DNA from: an uncultured Pelagibacteraceae bacterium
GTDB taxonomy: Bacteria; Pseudomonadota; Alphaproteobacteria; Pelagibacterales; Pelagibacteraceae
Reading direction: 5' to 3'
DNA: 64,000 nucleotides
Assembly: GCA_902616675.1 (NCBI GenBank)
Contig: CACMTV010000001.1
Span: 124,001 to 188,000 of the forward strand
In this document: positions 35,532 to 44,798 of the stretch, piece by piece
Numbering within the stretch: the stretch's first letter is position 1
Layout: every line of letters starts with the position of its first letter
The notes under the pieces: model-generated
Database searches by the model: none
What the model was told of the DNA's origin: nothing
What the model saw: the letters and a program-made list of their open reading frames with translations, nothing else
Program-made: the position numbers and the translations under genes

Positions 35532-37262
35532 ATGTCCTCTAAACAAGAACAAAAACAAACAATACAAAATCCCAAATTAAAAGAATTCCAGTCTTTACTT
35601 GATGAAGACTTTAAAGAAAGAAAACTCAAAGAAAACGAAATAATTAAGGCTACAGTAACAGAGATAACTAAAAATTTTATTGTTGTTGACTGTAAAGCTA
35701 AGATGGAAGGCATGATACCGATAGAGGAGTTTAAACATGATAAAGAATTCGATAAATTAAAAGTTGGTTCAATAGTCGAAGTTTACTTAGAAAGAATAGA
35801 GAGCTTTAAAGGAGAAATTGTAATTTCTAGAGAGAAAGCTAAGCGTATGGTCGCTTGGAAAAAAATGGAGAAAATTTTTGAAACCCAAGAAGAAGTAACT
35901 GGCTTTGTTACTGGTAAGGTTAAAGGAGGGTATGTATGCACTGTTGATGGTTTACCAACTTTTATGCCATCTTCCCAAATCGATGTGAGACCATTAAAAA
36001 AAGTAGATCATTTGATGAACGTTCCTATAAAAGTAGTTGCAACTAGAATAGATAAAAAACGTGGTAATGTTTGTACGAGCCGAAGAGCGGTTCTAGAAAA
36101 AAGTAAAAATGCTGAGCTGAAAGAAGCTTTAAAAAATTTAAAAGAGGGAGATATAGTTGAAAATGCTAAAGTAAAAGCTACTACTGACTGGGGTATATTT
36201 TTAGATATTGATGGAATAGATGCGCTACTTCATGTAAGTGACTTATCTTATGGTCGAGTAAAAAAACCTTCAGATTTAGTTACAATTGGTCAAAGTCTTA
36301 AAGTAAAAATTACAAAAATAGACAAAACTACAAATCGAGTTTCAGCATCAATAAAAGCGTTAACAGAAGATCCTTATGAAAACCTTTCCAAAAAATTTAA
36401 AATTGGAGAAATATATGAAGGAACATGTACAAAACTCATGGACTATGGCGTGTTCGTCAAGCTTGAAGAAGGTATCGAGGGATTAATTCATAATAGTGAA
36501 TTATCTTGGCAAAACAGAAATGTACAACCTAGCAAAGTTTTATCTCCATCTCAAAATGTAAAAGTTAAAATAATAAACATTGATAAAGATGCAAAAAGAA
36601 TTTCTCTTTCCTATAAAGAAACCTTAGACAACCCATGGACTAAAGTAATGAACTCTGTAGGTCAAAAAGTTAAGATTAAAATTAAAAATATAACTGATAA
36701 AGCTATTTTTGGCGAGCTAGACTCAGGTTTAGTTGGAATGCTCCACTACAAAGAGATTAATTTTGATGAAAAACAAGAATATTTGAATAAATACAAAAAA
36801 AATGATGTTTTAGAAGTAAAAATTATTGAGGTTAAAGATGAAAAAATTAGATTTTCAAAAAGAGCTCTCGATAAAGATCCTTTAGACTGGTTTAAAGAAA
36901 ACAATAAAAAAGTTGGAGATATTATTACTACAAGAATCCATGAAGTTATGAAAACAGGTGTGAAAGTATCTATAGATACTGAAAAGAAAATAATCGTTTC
37001 TATTCGAAAAGCCGATTTAGCGAAGTCCTCTGCAGATGCTAGGCCAGAAGTATTTTCTCCAGGAAATGCATTGGATGCTAAGATTACCGAACTTGACATA
37101 GTAAAAAGAAAAATTAAATTAAGTGTGAAAGCTGCACAAATTGATGAAGAAAAAAGTCTTGTTGCTAAATTCGGTGAAGGCGCAACCAAATCTGGAGCCA
37201 CTCTAAAAGGGATATTTGAAAAGGCTTTAGGAAGAAAGAATAATAAAAAAAAAGATAAGTAA
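35532..37262 (+). CDS. rpsA: 30S ribosomal protein S1
   Basis: A 576-residue protein with six S1 OB-fold repeats, for example GFVTGKVKGGYVCTVDGLPT, AKVKATTDWGIFLDIDGIDA and GTCTKLMDYGVFVKLEEGIE. S1 captures mRNA with little or no Shine-Dalgarno, which matters here because several genes in this window start without one. The C-terminus has a Lys-rich tail. It begins 1 bp after the cmk stop and runs directly into ihfB. Confidence 0.97.
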   Translation: MSSKQEQKQTIQNPKLKEFQSLLDEDFKERKLKENEIIKATVTEITKNFIVVDCKAKMEGMIPIEEFKHDKEFDKLKVGSIVEVYLERIESFKGEIVISREKAKRMVAWKKMEKIFETQEEVTGFVTGKVKGGYVCTVDGLPTFMPSSQIDVRPLKKVDHLMNVPIKVVATRIDKKRGNVCTSRRAVLEKSKNAELKEALKNLKEGDIVENAKVKATTDWGIFLDIDGIDALLHVSDLSYGRVKKPSDLVTIGQSLKVKITKIDKTTNRVSASIKALTEDPYENLSKKFKIGEIYEGTCTKLMDYGVFVKLEEGIEGLIHNSELSWQNRNVQPSKVLSPSQNVKVKIINIDKDAKRISLSYKETLDNPWTKVMNSVGQKVKIKIKNITDKAIFGELDSGLVGMLHYKEINFDEKQEYLNKYKKNDVLEVKIIEVKDEKIRFSKRALDKDPLDWFKENNKKVGDIITTRIHEVMKTGVKVSIDTEKKIIVSIRKADLAKSSADARPEVFSPGNALDAKITELDIVKRKIKLSVKAAQIDEEKSLVAKFGEGATKSGATLKGIFEKALGRKNNKKKDK

Positions 37263-37544
37263 TTGTCAAAACCAAAAATAATCCAAAAATTAAAAATTAG
37301 AAACTCTAATATTGGCAAAAAGGAACTTGAAAAAATTTTTGATATTTTTTTTCAACAAATATCAGACGCTTTGCAAGATATGCGGTCTATAGAAATTAGG
37401 TCTTTAGGAACTTTTTTTATTAAGGAAATCAAAGAAAAAAAACAAGCGAGAAATCCTAGAACTGGAGAAATTATTTATGTTCCAAAAAGGAATAAAATTA
37501 GATTTAGGGCTAGCAAAAGGCTTAAAGAAATAATAAATAAATAA
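37263..37544 (+). CDS. ihfB: Integration host factor beta subunit (HU/IHF family)
   Basis: A 93-residue DNA-bending protein. The frame starts with TTG immediately after the rpsA stop. Typical features are the N-terminal helices, IEIRSLGTFFIKE, and the beta-arm ARNPRTGEIIYVPKRNKIRFRASKRL that carries the intercalating proline. The rpsA-ihfB order is the usual one for the beta subunit, but an HU-type role cannot be excluded. Confidence 0.92.
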   Translation: MSKPKIIQKLKIRNSNIGKKELEKIFDIFFQQISDALQDMRSIEIRSLGTFFIKEIKEKKQARNPRTGEIIYVPKRNKIRFRASKRLKEIINK

Positions 37545-37546
37545 CT

Positions 37547-38239
37547 ATGAAAAATATTTTTATTGCTTGTGACACAAATAATATTCAAAAAATTAAAAAA
37601 ATTATAAGACAAACACAATTTAGATTAAAAGAATACAGGATAGGTTATAAGTTTGGTTTGGAGTTTTTTTATACGAGAAACGGGAGAAAATTTATCGAAG
37701 GATTAAAAATAAATAATTTATGGTTAGATTTAAAGACTTTTGATATTCCTAACACAAGCGCTGCCTCGATAAAATCTATACGAGATTTAAAAAATATTTC
37801 TTATGTCACTGTTCATGTAAGTGGAGGTCTCCAAATGCTTAAGGCTGTCAAAAAAGCAGCAAAAAAATATAATAAAAAATTAAAAATTTTGGGTGTCACT
37901 GTTCTTACTAGTTTTTCTAATAGTTCAATTAAAGAAATCGGCTATACGAAATCAATAAAAGATTTGGTAAAAAAACAAGCTTTGCTAGCAAAAAAAGCCA
38001 ATATGAATGGGATTGTTTGTTCAGCTCACGAAATTAAATTTATTAAAAAAATTTGTAAAAAAATGGAAATAATTACACCTGGAATTAGATTAAAAGGTGA
38101 TAAATTGAATGATCAAAAGAGAGTGATGTCTCCAAGAGAAGCTTTTGATAATGGCGCAACTTCTATTGTAATGGGCAGAAGTTTGATTGAAGGTAATATA
38201 AAAAACAATATTCAAAAATTAATCGAATCATTAAAATAA
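37547..38239 (+). CDS. pyrF: Orotidine 5'-phosphate decarboxylase
   Basis: Last step of UMP synthesis. The 230 residues keep the catalytic set: ACDTN, the lysine of GYKFGLEF, DLKTFDIPNT (D-x-K-x-x-D, about residues 62-67), GVTVLTS, TPGIR and the phosphate-binding GRS. It looks canonical, unlike the next five genes. It is spaced 2 bp from ihfB and 4 bp from trpF. Confidence 0.93.
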   Translation: MKNIFIACDTNNIQKIKKIIRQTQFRLKEYRIGYKFGLEFFYTRNGRKFIEGLKINNLWLDLKTFDIPNTSAASIKSIRDLKNISYVTVHVSGGLQMLKAVKKAAKKYNKKLKILGVTVLTSFSNSSIKEIGYTKSIKDLVKKQALLAKKANMNGIVCSAHEIKFIKKICKKMEIITPGIRLKGDKLNDQKRVMSPREAFDNGATSIVMGRSLIEGNIKNNIQKLIESLK

Positions 38240-38243
38240 ACCT

Positions 38244-38861
38244 ATGAAACTAAAAGTTTGTGGGCTTTCAAATCAAATAGAAGTACAAACTTGTATAAAT
38301 AATAATGTAGATTTTTGTGGATTTATTCTTAACTATCCGAAAAGCCATAGATATATTTCTTTTGAAAAAGTAAAAAAACTTTTAAGTATTGAAAAAAACA
38401 AAACTCAGTATGTTGGTGTTTTAGTCGAACCAAGCCTAGAAGAATTAAGTAAATTTTCTAAACTAAATTTGGATTATTTTCAATTATACGGAAAATATGA
38501 TGATTCTTCTTTAAAGGAAATTAAAGAAAAATTCGGAAAAAAAATAATAACCACAATACAGGTTAAAAGCAAAAATGATATTCGAGCCTATAAAAATATA
38601 GAAAGGGTGTCAGATATTATTTTATGGGACAGCACAGGTTATGAAAAAAGCCTAAGTTGGAATCATTATTGGATTAAAGATATTAAAATTAAAGGAGAAA
38701 AAATGATAGCAGGAAATATAACAAAAGATAAACTTAGTGATTTATCGAAATTAGCTGATATAGTTGACGTTTCTGGTGCTTTGGAAACGAACAAAGTAAA
38801 AGATATAAAAAAGATTGAAGACTTTGTAACTCATGTGAAAAAAATTAATAATGAAAATTAA
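38244..38861 (+). CDS. trpF: Phosphoribosylanthranilate isomerase, divergent
   Basis: A TIM-barrel of 205 residues aligning with TrpF over its length: KVCGL with catalytic C6, YPKSHRY with R36, and D129 in IILWDSTG. Several family signatures are altered: QLHGDE reads QLYGKYD, the GGTG phosphate loop before the FDW motif is shortened to STGYEKSLSWN, and the AGGL loop is AGNI. Activity as an Amadori isomerase is plausible but not certain. It overlaps trpB by 11 bp. Confidence 0.85.
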   Translation: MKLKVCGLSNQIEVQTCINNNVDFCGFILNYPKSHRYISFEKVKKLLSIEKNKTQYVGVLVEPSLEELSKFSKLNLDYFQLYGKYDDSSLKEIKEKFGKKIITTIQVKSKNDIRAYKNIERVSDIILWDSTGYEKSLSWNHYWIKDIKIKGEKMIAGNITKDKLSDLSKLADIVDVSGALETNKVKDIKKIEDFVTHVKKINNEN

Positions 38862-40077
38862 AAAAGGAATACAGCTTATAGACCAACACGACAAAAATTT
38901 TATGTACGGTGGAAAATTTGGTGGTAATTTCATACCAGAAACACTTAAGAAGCCTATTGATGATCTCACCAAATTATTTGCAAAATTAAGAAAGGACAAA
39001 AAATTTTTAAATGAAAGGGACTATTATTTTAATACTTATGTGGGTGCCCCAACTCCTTTTATAAAATTAGAAAATTTAACTGAACATCTTGGGGGTGCAC
39101 AAATATATGCAAAAGTTGTGTCTGAAGCTAATGGTGGGGCTCATAAAATATATAACGCTACCGTGCATTGTTTAATCGCTAAAAGAGCAAGAAAAAAATT
39201 TATTGTAGGAGACACAGGTGCAGGCTATGCAGGAAAAATGTTATCGATGGCGGCTAAAAAATTTGGACTCAAATGTAAAATTTTTATGGGTGCAAAAGAC
39301 ATTAAAAGACAACGGCCAAATGTAGAAGCGATGAAAAAAAATGGTGCTACGGTTGTTCCTGTATATTCTGGGAGTCAAACGTTAGTGGATGCGGTAAGTG
39401 AATGTATGAGATACTGGGTTTCAAATTGTGATACAACACACATGTGTGTAGGATCAACGGTAGGTCCTAATATTTTTATAAAAATCGCTGCGTGGAGTAC
39501 CGCGCAAATATCCAGAGAATTAATAAAACAAGTAAAAGAGGAATTTGGAGAAGTCCCAAAAAAAATTAAACTTCTAAATTGTGTAGGAGGCGGCAGCTCT
39601 GCTATGGGATTTTGGAATGAATTTATGGATACAGATGCTGAGTTTATAGGTATCGAAGCAGGTGGTCCAAGAAATAGCAGGCTTCATGCAGCTCCATTAA
39701 CTAATGGTTCAAAAATTGGAATTTTGCACGGGGCTGCTCAATATGTAATTCAAGACAAAGAGGGACAAATAGGTTCTACTGAATCTATATCTGCAGGTTT
39801 AGACTATCCAGGAATTTCGCCTTTACATTGTTTTTTAAAAGATACTAAGAGAGCAATGTACACTTCTGCCAGTGATGAAGAAGCATTAAAAGCTTATCAA
39901 TTAGTTTCTAAACTAGAAAATATTTCCCCTTCCCTTGAACCTTCGCACGCATTCTCTGAAGCCATTCGCCTTGCTCCAAAATTAAAACCTTCTGAGATCA
40001 TAATTGTAAATTCCTGTGGAGACAGTATTAAAGATAAAGATATTATTAAACAAAAACTAGGATCATATATTAGATGA
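38851..40077 (+). CDS. trpB: Tryptophan synthase beta chain-like PLP enzyme, highly divergent
   Basis: A 408-residue fold-type II PLP enzyme that aligns end to end with TrpB: GGKFGGNFIPETL, H98-K99 with the PLP lysine, GAKDIKRQRPNV, the phosphate loop CVGGGSSAMG and SAGLDYPG. At many near-invariant positions it differs. KREDLxHxGAHKxN reads KVVSEANGGAHKIYN, ETGAGQHG reads DTGAGYAG (Salmonella E109 to D121, H115 to A127), TLKDA reads TLVDA (K167 to V179), and LSGRGDKD reads SCGDSIKDKD (S377 to C389). Synteny with trpF and trpA supports the TrpB name, but the reaction could be altered. Confidence 0.8.
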   Translation: MKIKKGIQLIDQHDKNFMYGGKFGGNFIPETLKKPIDDLTKLFAKLRKDKKFLNERDYYFNTYVGAPTPFIKLENLTEHLGGAQIYAKVVSEANGGAHKIYNATVHCLIAKRARKKFIVGDTGAGYAGKMLSMAAKKFGLKCKIFMGAKDIKRQRPNVEAMKKNGATVVPVYSGSQTLVDAVSECMRYWVSNCDTTHMCVGSTVGPNIFIKIAAWSTAQISRELIKQVKEEFGEVPKKIKLLNCVGGGSSAMGFWNEFMDTDAEFIGIEAGGPRNSRLHAAPLTNGSKIGILHGAAQYVIQDKEGQIGSTESISAGLDYPGISPLHCFLKDTKRAMYTSASDEEALKAYQLVSKLENISPSLEPSHAFSEAIRLAPKLKPSEIIIVNSCGDSIKDKDIIKQKLGSYIR

Positions 40078-40874
40078 AATCAAAAATTGCTATTACTTTT
40101 GAAAAGTGCAAAAAAGAAAAAAGGGCAGCGCTAATTACTTATACAGTTGCTGGAGATAACACTAAAAGCAATTCTTTTAAAATATTAAATTCTATCTCAA
40201 AACATGCTGATATTCTTGAGCTTGGTTTTCCACATAATACTCCCATTGCAGATGGAGGTCAAATTCAAGGTAGTTCTTATCGCGCGTTGAAGAATGGAAT
40301 AAAACTTAAAAATGTTTTTCAAATTGTAAAAAAATTTAAAAAATTAAAGCCAAATAAACCTTTAATATTAATGGGTTATTATAATTTAATTTATCAAAGT
40401 GGTGAAAATAATTTTATTAAGGATTGTAAAGTTGCCGGTGTAGATGGTTTAATTGTTGTTGATCTTCCTTATCCAGAAAATAAAAGTTTTTCAAAAAAAT
40501 GTAAAAAAAATTCTATTAATTTTATTCAACTTTTATCACCTACTACTTCAAGAGAAAGAATGAAGAAGATAATTAAAGATTCACATGATATGATTTATTA
40601 TATATCTATGCTATCTACGACGGGTGGTATACTTAAAGTTTCACCTAGAAAAATCCTCAAAAATTATAATAATATAAAATCAATTAATCGAAAAAAAAAC
40701 TTAGTGATAGGTTTTGGAATAACAAATAAGACCATAGGCTCTCTTAAAAAAGCTGATGGGCTTGTGGTAGGTAGTCAACTGTGTAAAACTATTGATAATT
40801 CATTAAAAAAACGCCTAAATACTGCCAAAGTGCTGGATAAAATGGTATACAATCTAAAAAAGAAAATTATATGA
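40074..40874 (+). CDS. trpA: Tryptophan synthase alpha chain-like, divergent interface
   Basis: A 266-residue TIM barrel retaining the catalytic acids E49 and D60 at the same numbers as Salmonella TrpA. The loop between them, normally PFSDPxADGPxIQ, reads PHNTPIADGGQIQ, so D56, which contacts TrpB K167, is T56. Loop 6, normally SGVTG, reads LSTTGG, with T183 kept. The changes mirror those in the neighbouring TrpB. It overlaps trpB by 4 bp and accD by 4 bp. Confidence 0.85.
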   Translation: MKSKIAITFEKCKKEKRAALITYTVAGDNTKSNSFKILNSISKHADILELGFPHNTPIADGGQIQGSSYRALKNGIKLKNVFQIVKKFKKLKPNKPLILMGYYNLIYQSGENNFIKDCKVAGVDGLIVVDLPYPENKSFSKKCKKNSINFIQLLSPTTSRERMKKIIKDSHDMIYYISMLSTTGGILKVSPRKILKNYNNIKSINRKKNLVIGFGITNKTIGSLKKADGLVVGSQLCKTIDNSLKKRLNTAKVLDKMVYNLKKKII

Positions 40875-41791
40875 ATTGGATAAGCAAATTTATAAAACCA
40901 AAAATTAAGTCTTTGTTTAAAAAGAAGGCATCTACTGTTGAAGAAACTCTTTGGATTTCTTGCGAATGTAAAAATTTAATTTATAAAGAAGACTTTGAAA
41001 AAAATTTTTATTGTTGTCCAAAATGTGGTGTTCATCATAAGTTATCTTGCAAAGACAGGTTTAGATTATTTTTTGATAATGGTGCATATGAATTAATTGA
41101 TACTCCAATTCCTGTTGATGATCCCTTAAACTTCGTTGATAACAAAAAATACAAAGACAGATTAAGAGATGCTAGAAAAAAAACAGGTCAAGACGACGCT
41201 ATTTTGATAGCTAAGGGAAAAATTAAAAATATTGATGTAATAGTAGGTGCTCAAGACTTTAGATTTATCGGTGGATCTTTTGGTGCCGCAAGTGGGGAAG
41301 CTTTTATAACTGCGGTTCAACATTCAATAAATAATAAAGATCCTTTAATTTTTTTTAGTTGTTCAGGCGGACAGCGGATGATGGAGTCGTCTATCGCTTT
41401 AATGCAAATGACAAGAACCAGTTTAGCTGTGAATGAATTAAAAAAAAATAATATCCCTTACATAGTCGTAATAACAAATCCAACTACAGGTGGTGTGACA
41501 GCATCATGGGCAATGCTCGGAGATATAATTTTAGCTGAAAAAGGAAGTGTTTGTGGTTTTGCAGGAAAAAGAGTCATACAAGATACTGTCAGAGAAACGT
41601 TGCCAGATGAATTCCAGACTGCAGAATATGTCAAAGATCATGGATTTTTAGACTTAGTCCTTGAGAGAAAATATCTTAATTCCACTATTGGAACATTGTT
41701 GAGTGTTATGTTGAAAAAATCTGAGACCCAGGCTAAAAAAGAAACTAAAAATGCCATCACAATCGATCAGTCTCTACAATCTGCTAGCTAA
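40871..41791 (+). CDS. accD: Acetyl-CoA carboxylase carboxyltransferase beta subunit-like, with unusual motifs
   Basis: A 306-residue protein matching AccD throughout (KYKDRLRDARKKTGQDDA, DFRFIGGSFG, DPTTGG-type NPTTGGVTASWAMLGD, GFAGKRVIQDTVRE). Two deviations stand out. The zinc ribbon begins C31-E-C33 in place of C-x-x-C before C49-P-K-C52. The active-site loop, almost always GGARMQEG, reads GGQRMMES (residues 166-173). If it is the only AccD, it must work with the canonical AccA at the left end of the window. It overlaps folC by 41 bp. Confidence 0.87.
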   Translation: MNWISKFIKPKIKSLFKKKASTVEETLWISCECKNLIYKEDFEKNFYCCPKCGVHHKLSCKDRFRLFFDNGAYELIDTPIPVDDPLNFVDNKKYKDRLRDARKKTGQDDAILIAKGKIKNIDVIVGAQDFRFIGGSFGAASGEAFITAVQHSINNKDPLIFFSCSGGQRMMESSIALMQMTRTSLAVNELKKNNIPYIVVITNPTTGGVTASWAMLGDIILAEKGSVCGFAGKRVIQDTVRETLPDEFQTAEYVKDHGFLDLVLERKYLNSTIGTLLSVMLKKSETQAKKETKNAITIDQSLQSAS

Positions 41792-43016
41792 TCATAAATT
41801 ATTTAATAAATCAGTAAAGTTTGGACTAAAAAGAATAAAGTTAGCTCTAAGTTTATTAGGACATCCCGAAAAAAAATTAAATAATGTTATTTCTATTTTA
41901 GGCGAATCTGGAAAGTTTACAACATTATCTACACTTAAAAGTTTTATAGAAGCAAACAATCAAACTGCCTCTGCTTATATATCTCCTTCATTGCAGGATA
42001 TTAAAGAACGATTTTTTATGGGAACAAGATATTTATCACATAAAGAAATTAGAAATACTATTAAAGAGATAGAAAAATTTAAAATACCATTAACTATTTA
42101 TGAAGTCCTCACTTTGGTGTATGTAATAAATGCATCTCGACAAAACGTCGACTACAATTTAATTGAGACAGGCGCTTTATGGAAACATGACTGTTCGAAT
42201 ATATTTGATTTTCCTCTTGCCCAAATTGTTACGAATATTAATCTTCAACACAAAATATTTCTTAAAAAGAAAACACTTAATGAAATAATTAAGGAAGATG
42301 TTGGATATTTAAGTAACTTTACAAATATTTATATTGGAAAACAAACACCCTATGTATTAAGAAAAGTAAAATACCACTTGAGAAAAAATATAAGTAAAAT
42401 TTATTACCCAAACTCTTGGAAATTAATAAAACAAAACAACACATACTCTTACCTGGATAATAAAACAAAAATTAAATTAAGAACTAAAAATATTTATTCA
42501 AAAGGAATGTTCGAAAATATTGGTCATGCAATAAAAATCGCCCTAGATTTAAAAATTAGTAAAGAAGTTATAGAAAAAACTTTACCTGATTTATCTTTTC
42601 CTGGAAGATTCAGTTATTTAGAAAAAGGTAAAATCAAAAATAGATTATATAGGAATGAGAAGATTATGATTGATGGGGCGCATTCTCCTGCAGACGCAAA
42701 AAATTTATGTAATTATCTTAAAACTGTAAAAATGCCAAAGTATGGTATTTGGTCAATGACTAAAAACAAGGAACCAGACTTATTTATAAAAGAATTTAAA
42801 AATATATTTAAAAAAATTGTTACTATTCCCATTCCTAATGAAGCTGCTTCTGTATCTGCTAGTGAACTCAACAAAATTGCTATTAAAAATAAAGTTAACT
42901 CAGAAATAAGTAATAATTTTTTCGGAGCTTTAAGAAAAATAAGTTCAAGAAAAAAAAAACTTATAGTTTGTTTTGGAAGTCTTTATAGCTGTGGAAGTAT
43001 CCTTAATAAAAATTAA
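41751..43016 (+). CDS. folC: FolC-like Mur ligase family protein with degenerate motifs
   Basis: A 421-residue protein aligning with dihydrofolate/folylpolyglutamate synthase from [16 protein letters not shown] to the C-terminal domain ([15 protein letters not shown]). The ATP loop GTNGKGST reads GESGKFTT (residues 51-58), which keeps a Walker A pattern. SPHL reads SPSL, ExGLGGRxDATN reads [12 protein letters not shown] (residues 139-150), and EKAGI, which carries the carbamylated lysine, reads EDVGY (residues 182-186). Folate ligase activity is doubtful. It is last in the operon and converges on trxA with a 4-bp overlap of stops. Confidence 0.75.
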   Translation: MPSQSISLYNLLANHKLFNKSVKFGLKRIKLALSLLGHPEKKLNNVISILGESGKFTTLSTLKSFIEANNQTASAYISPSLQDIKERFFMGTRYLSHKEIRNTIKEIEKFKIPLTIYEVLTLVYVINASRQNVDYNLIETGALWKHDCSNIFDFPLAQIVTNINLQHKIFLKKKTLNEIIKEDVGYLSNFTNIYIGKQTPYVLRKVKYHLRKNISKIYYPNSWKLIKQNNTYSYLDNKTKIKLRTKNIYSKGMFENIGHAIKIALDLKISKEVIEKTLPDLSFPGRFSYLEKGKIKNRLYRNEKIMIDGAHSPADAKNLCNYLKTVKMPKYGIWSMTKNKEPDLFIKEFKNIFKKIVTIPIPNEAASVSASELNKIAIKNKVNSEISNNFFGALRKISSRKKKLIVCFGSLYSCGSILNKN

Positions 43017-43333
43017 ATATTTTCTTTAATCCAGTCTAGAATATTACCTTTAGTTGTTGCACCAACTTTGGTTGCTTTAAGCTCTCCTCCTTTAAACAGT
43101 AGCATTGTTGGAATTCCTCTAATACCATACTTTGTTGGCGTGTTAGGTTCTTGATCTATGTTGTGTTTTGCAATAATTACTTTGTCTTTCATTTCATCTG
43201 AAATTTCTTCCAAAGCAGGACCAATTTGTTTACAAGGCCCGCACCACTCTGCCCAAAAATCGACTACTATTGGTTTATCAGATTTAATGACGTCACTTTC
43301 AAAAGAATTATCTGTAACTGGTTTTGTAGGCAT
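43013..43333 (-). CDS. trxA: Thioredoxin
   Basis: A 106-residue thioredoxin with the redox site WCGPC in [14 protein letters not shown], the buried aspartate in VVDFWAEW and cis-proline in [14 protein letters not shown]. It reduces cytosolic disulfides and can serve ribonucleotide reductase and ArsC-type reductases. It follows the folC position as in other Alphaproteobacteria, but on the opposite strand. Confidence 0.96.
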   Translation of the reverse strand: MPTKPVTDNSFESDVIKSDKPIVVDFWAEWCGPCKQIGPALEEISDEMKDKVIIAKHNIDQEPNTPTKYGIRGIPTMLLFKGGELKATKVGATTKGNILDWIKENI

Positions 43334-43367
43334 AATATCTAGATAATTATTTTTTTTTCAAAGTCAA

Positions 43368-44789
43368 CTAAACTTTTGAATATGTTTTTTCCAATTCTTC
43401 AACGTACGCGTTAATTTCATCTAGGATAATTAATTTATCTTGATGATTTTCTTTCTCAAATTTAGCACGCAAAGTGTCAATTTCAGCATAAGTTCGTGGG
43501 ATTGTATTCCATTTTTCATTGTTTGTGCTGAGTAATTTTTTAGCTATATCTTTGTGGATTAAATTATAATCCTCTTTTGACAATAATTCTGGTTTTTCCA
43601 TATATAAGAGTTTTTTTCCAAAATATTTTAGTCTCTCATCCTTAAATTTAGATATTACAGATAACTTTTTATCCCAACTAACAATATGAAACTCTGGCAT
43701 TATTTTATTATCTTCTGCAGTCGTAAATTTTGTATAAATGCTCTCTTCTTCGTATAAATCTTCTTGTGATTTTGATTGTTCCTTTTCCTCAGATTCTAAG
43801 CGTTTTATTGTCAAAATTTTTTCTGCAAATTCATTGTTTCCTCTAATTAGTTTTGCTCTTTCCTTAAGTTTTGAAGAACCAATAATTTTATATTCATCGA
43901 ATTTTTCTCCATACTGAGGATTCATAATTACTGGGTGTTTGTTATGTCTTATTGTCCTAATAAATTTAGGTTGTTTTTTCATGGCAGATGTCAGTTCATT
44001 GATTGGCATTTTTAAATATAAATTGGGGTCGTGTCTTAAATCAAAGCATAAAGGCCATTGATATTGTGGATGTTGGCAAACGAATGTTTGAACATAAGGT
44101 CTGCTTTTGCCGTAAAAATATTCATTGGTGCAAAAATAAGTTTCTTTTTTAATAAGCTCTAAAGTTTGATTTTTATCTAAAGTCATTAGACTTGCTTTCC
44201 ACACATTTGGGGCTTTTTTTGCTATCAGCTTTGCAATACCTAGTGTAGCAATGACATCGCCTATTGCACTGTGAGCGTCACCGTGATCAATTCCGTTCAG
44301 TGGTGCCATTTGGTCCAATTTATAAACGTCATTTCCTTTTTCATTTTTAGAATTTTTAAGAGTATTCGGATAATAAAGATTAGCTGCTCTTGCCAAACTT
44401 AATATATCTCCTCTTGTATTGCCGTTTGTGCTTGTAATATAAGGATATTCAAGAGTTTGAAAAAGAGTACTTCTTAAAAATTCTTCATCAAATTCAATGC
44501 TATTAAATCCTATATAGGTTGCTTTTCCCCATTTTTTTAATGTCTCAACAAATTGTCTAATCATTTCATAATGAGAAAGATTTGATTTTTTTAACATTGT
44601 AGGAGATGTTTTATTAACAATAAGAGCCATCGCTTCTGGAATTATTCCAGGACTTAATCGACATCTAACATCAAAACGATCTAGTTCATCTAGATTATCA
44701 TTTGTTAAAATAGCACCAATTTGAATTATTTGGCCCCAGTGTTTATTGGATGAGCTGGTCTCAAAATCATAAAAGACAAAGTTAGACAT
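43368..44789 (-). CDS. sbcB: Exodeoxyribonuclease I
   Basis: A 473-residue single-strand 3'-5' DNA exonuclease. The N-terminal DEDD domain has YDFETSS (residues 7-13), FNSIEFDEEFLR and GDAHSAIGDVIAT; the ExoI SH3-like and C-terminal domains follow. It acts in mismatch repair and recombination. It lies 9 bp downstream of rmuC on the same strand, giving a two-gene DNA-maintenance unit. Confidence 0.93.
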   Translation of the reverse strand: MSNFVFYDFETSSSNKHWGQIIQIGAILTNDNLDELDRFDVRCRLSPGIIPEAMALIVNKTSPTMLKKSNLSHYEMIRQFVETLKKWGKATYIGFNSIEFDEEFLRSTLFQTLEYPYITSTNGNTRGDILSLARAANLYYPNTLKNSKNEKGNDVYKLDQMAPLNGIDHGDAHSAIGDVIATLGIAKLIAKKAPNVWKASLMTLDKNQTLELIKKETYFCTNEYFYGKSRPYVQTFVCQHPQYQWPLCFDLRHDPNLYLKMPINELTSAMKKQPKFIRTIRHNKHPVIMNPQYGEKFDEYKIIGSSKLKERAKLIRGNNEFAEKILTIKRLESEEKEQSKSQEDLYEEESIYTKFTTAEDNKIMPEFHIVSWDKKLSVISKFKDERLKYFGKKLLYMEKPELLSKEDYNLIHKDIAKKLLSTNNEKWNTIPRTYAEIDTLRAKFEKENHQDKLIILDEINAYVEELEKTYSKV

Positions 44790-44798
44790 ATTTCTTAA

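Noticed and set aside
38851-40077. Re-naming trpB as a different PLP enzyme family such as threonine synthase or cystathionine beta-synthase
   Set aside because: End-to-end alignment, SAGLDYPG and position between trpF and trpA still favour a TrpB origin; only the activity is in doubt.
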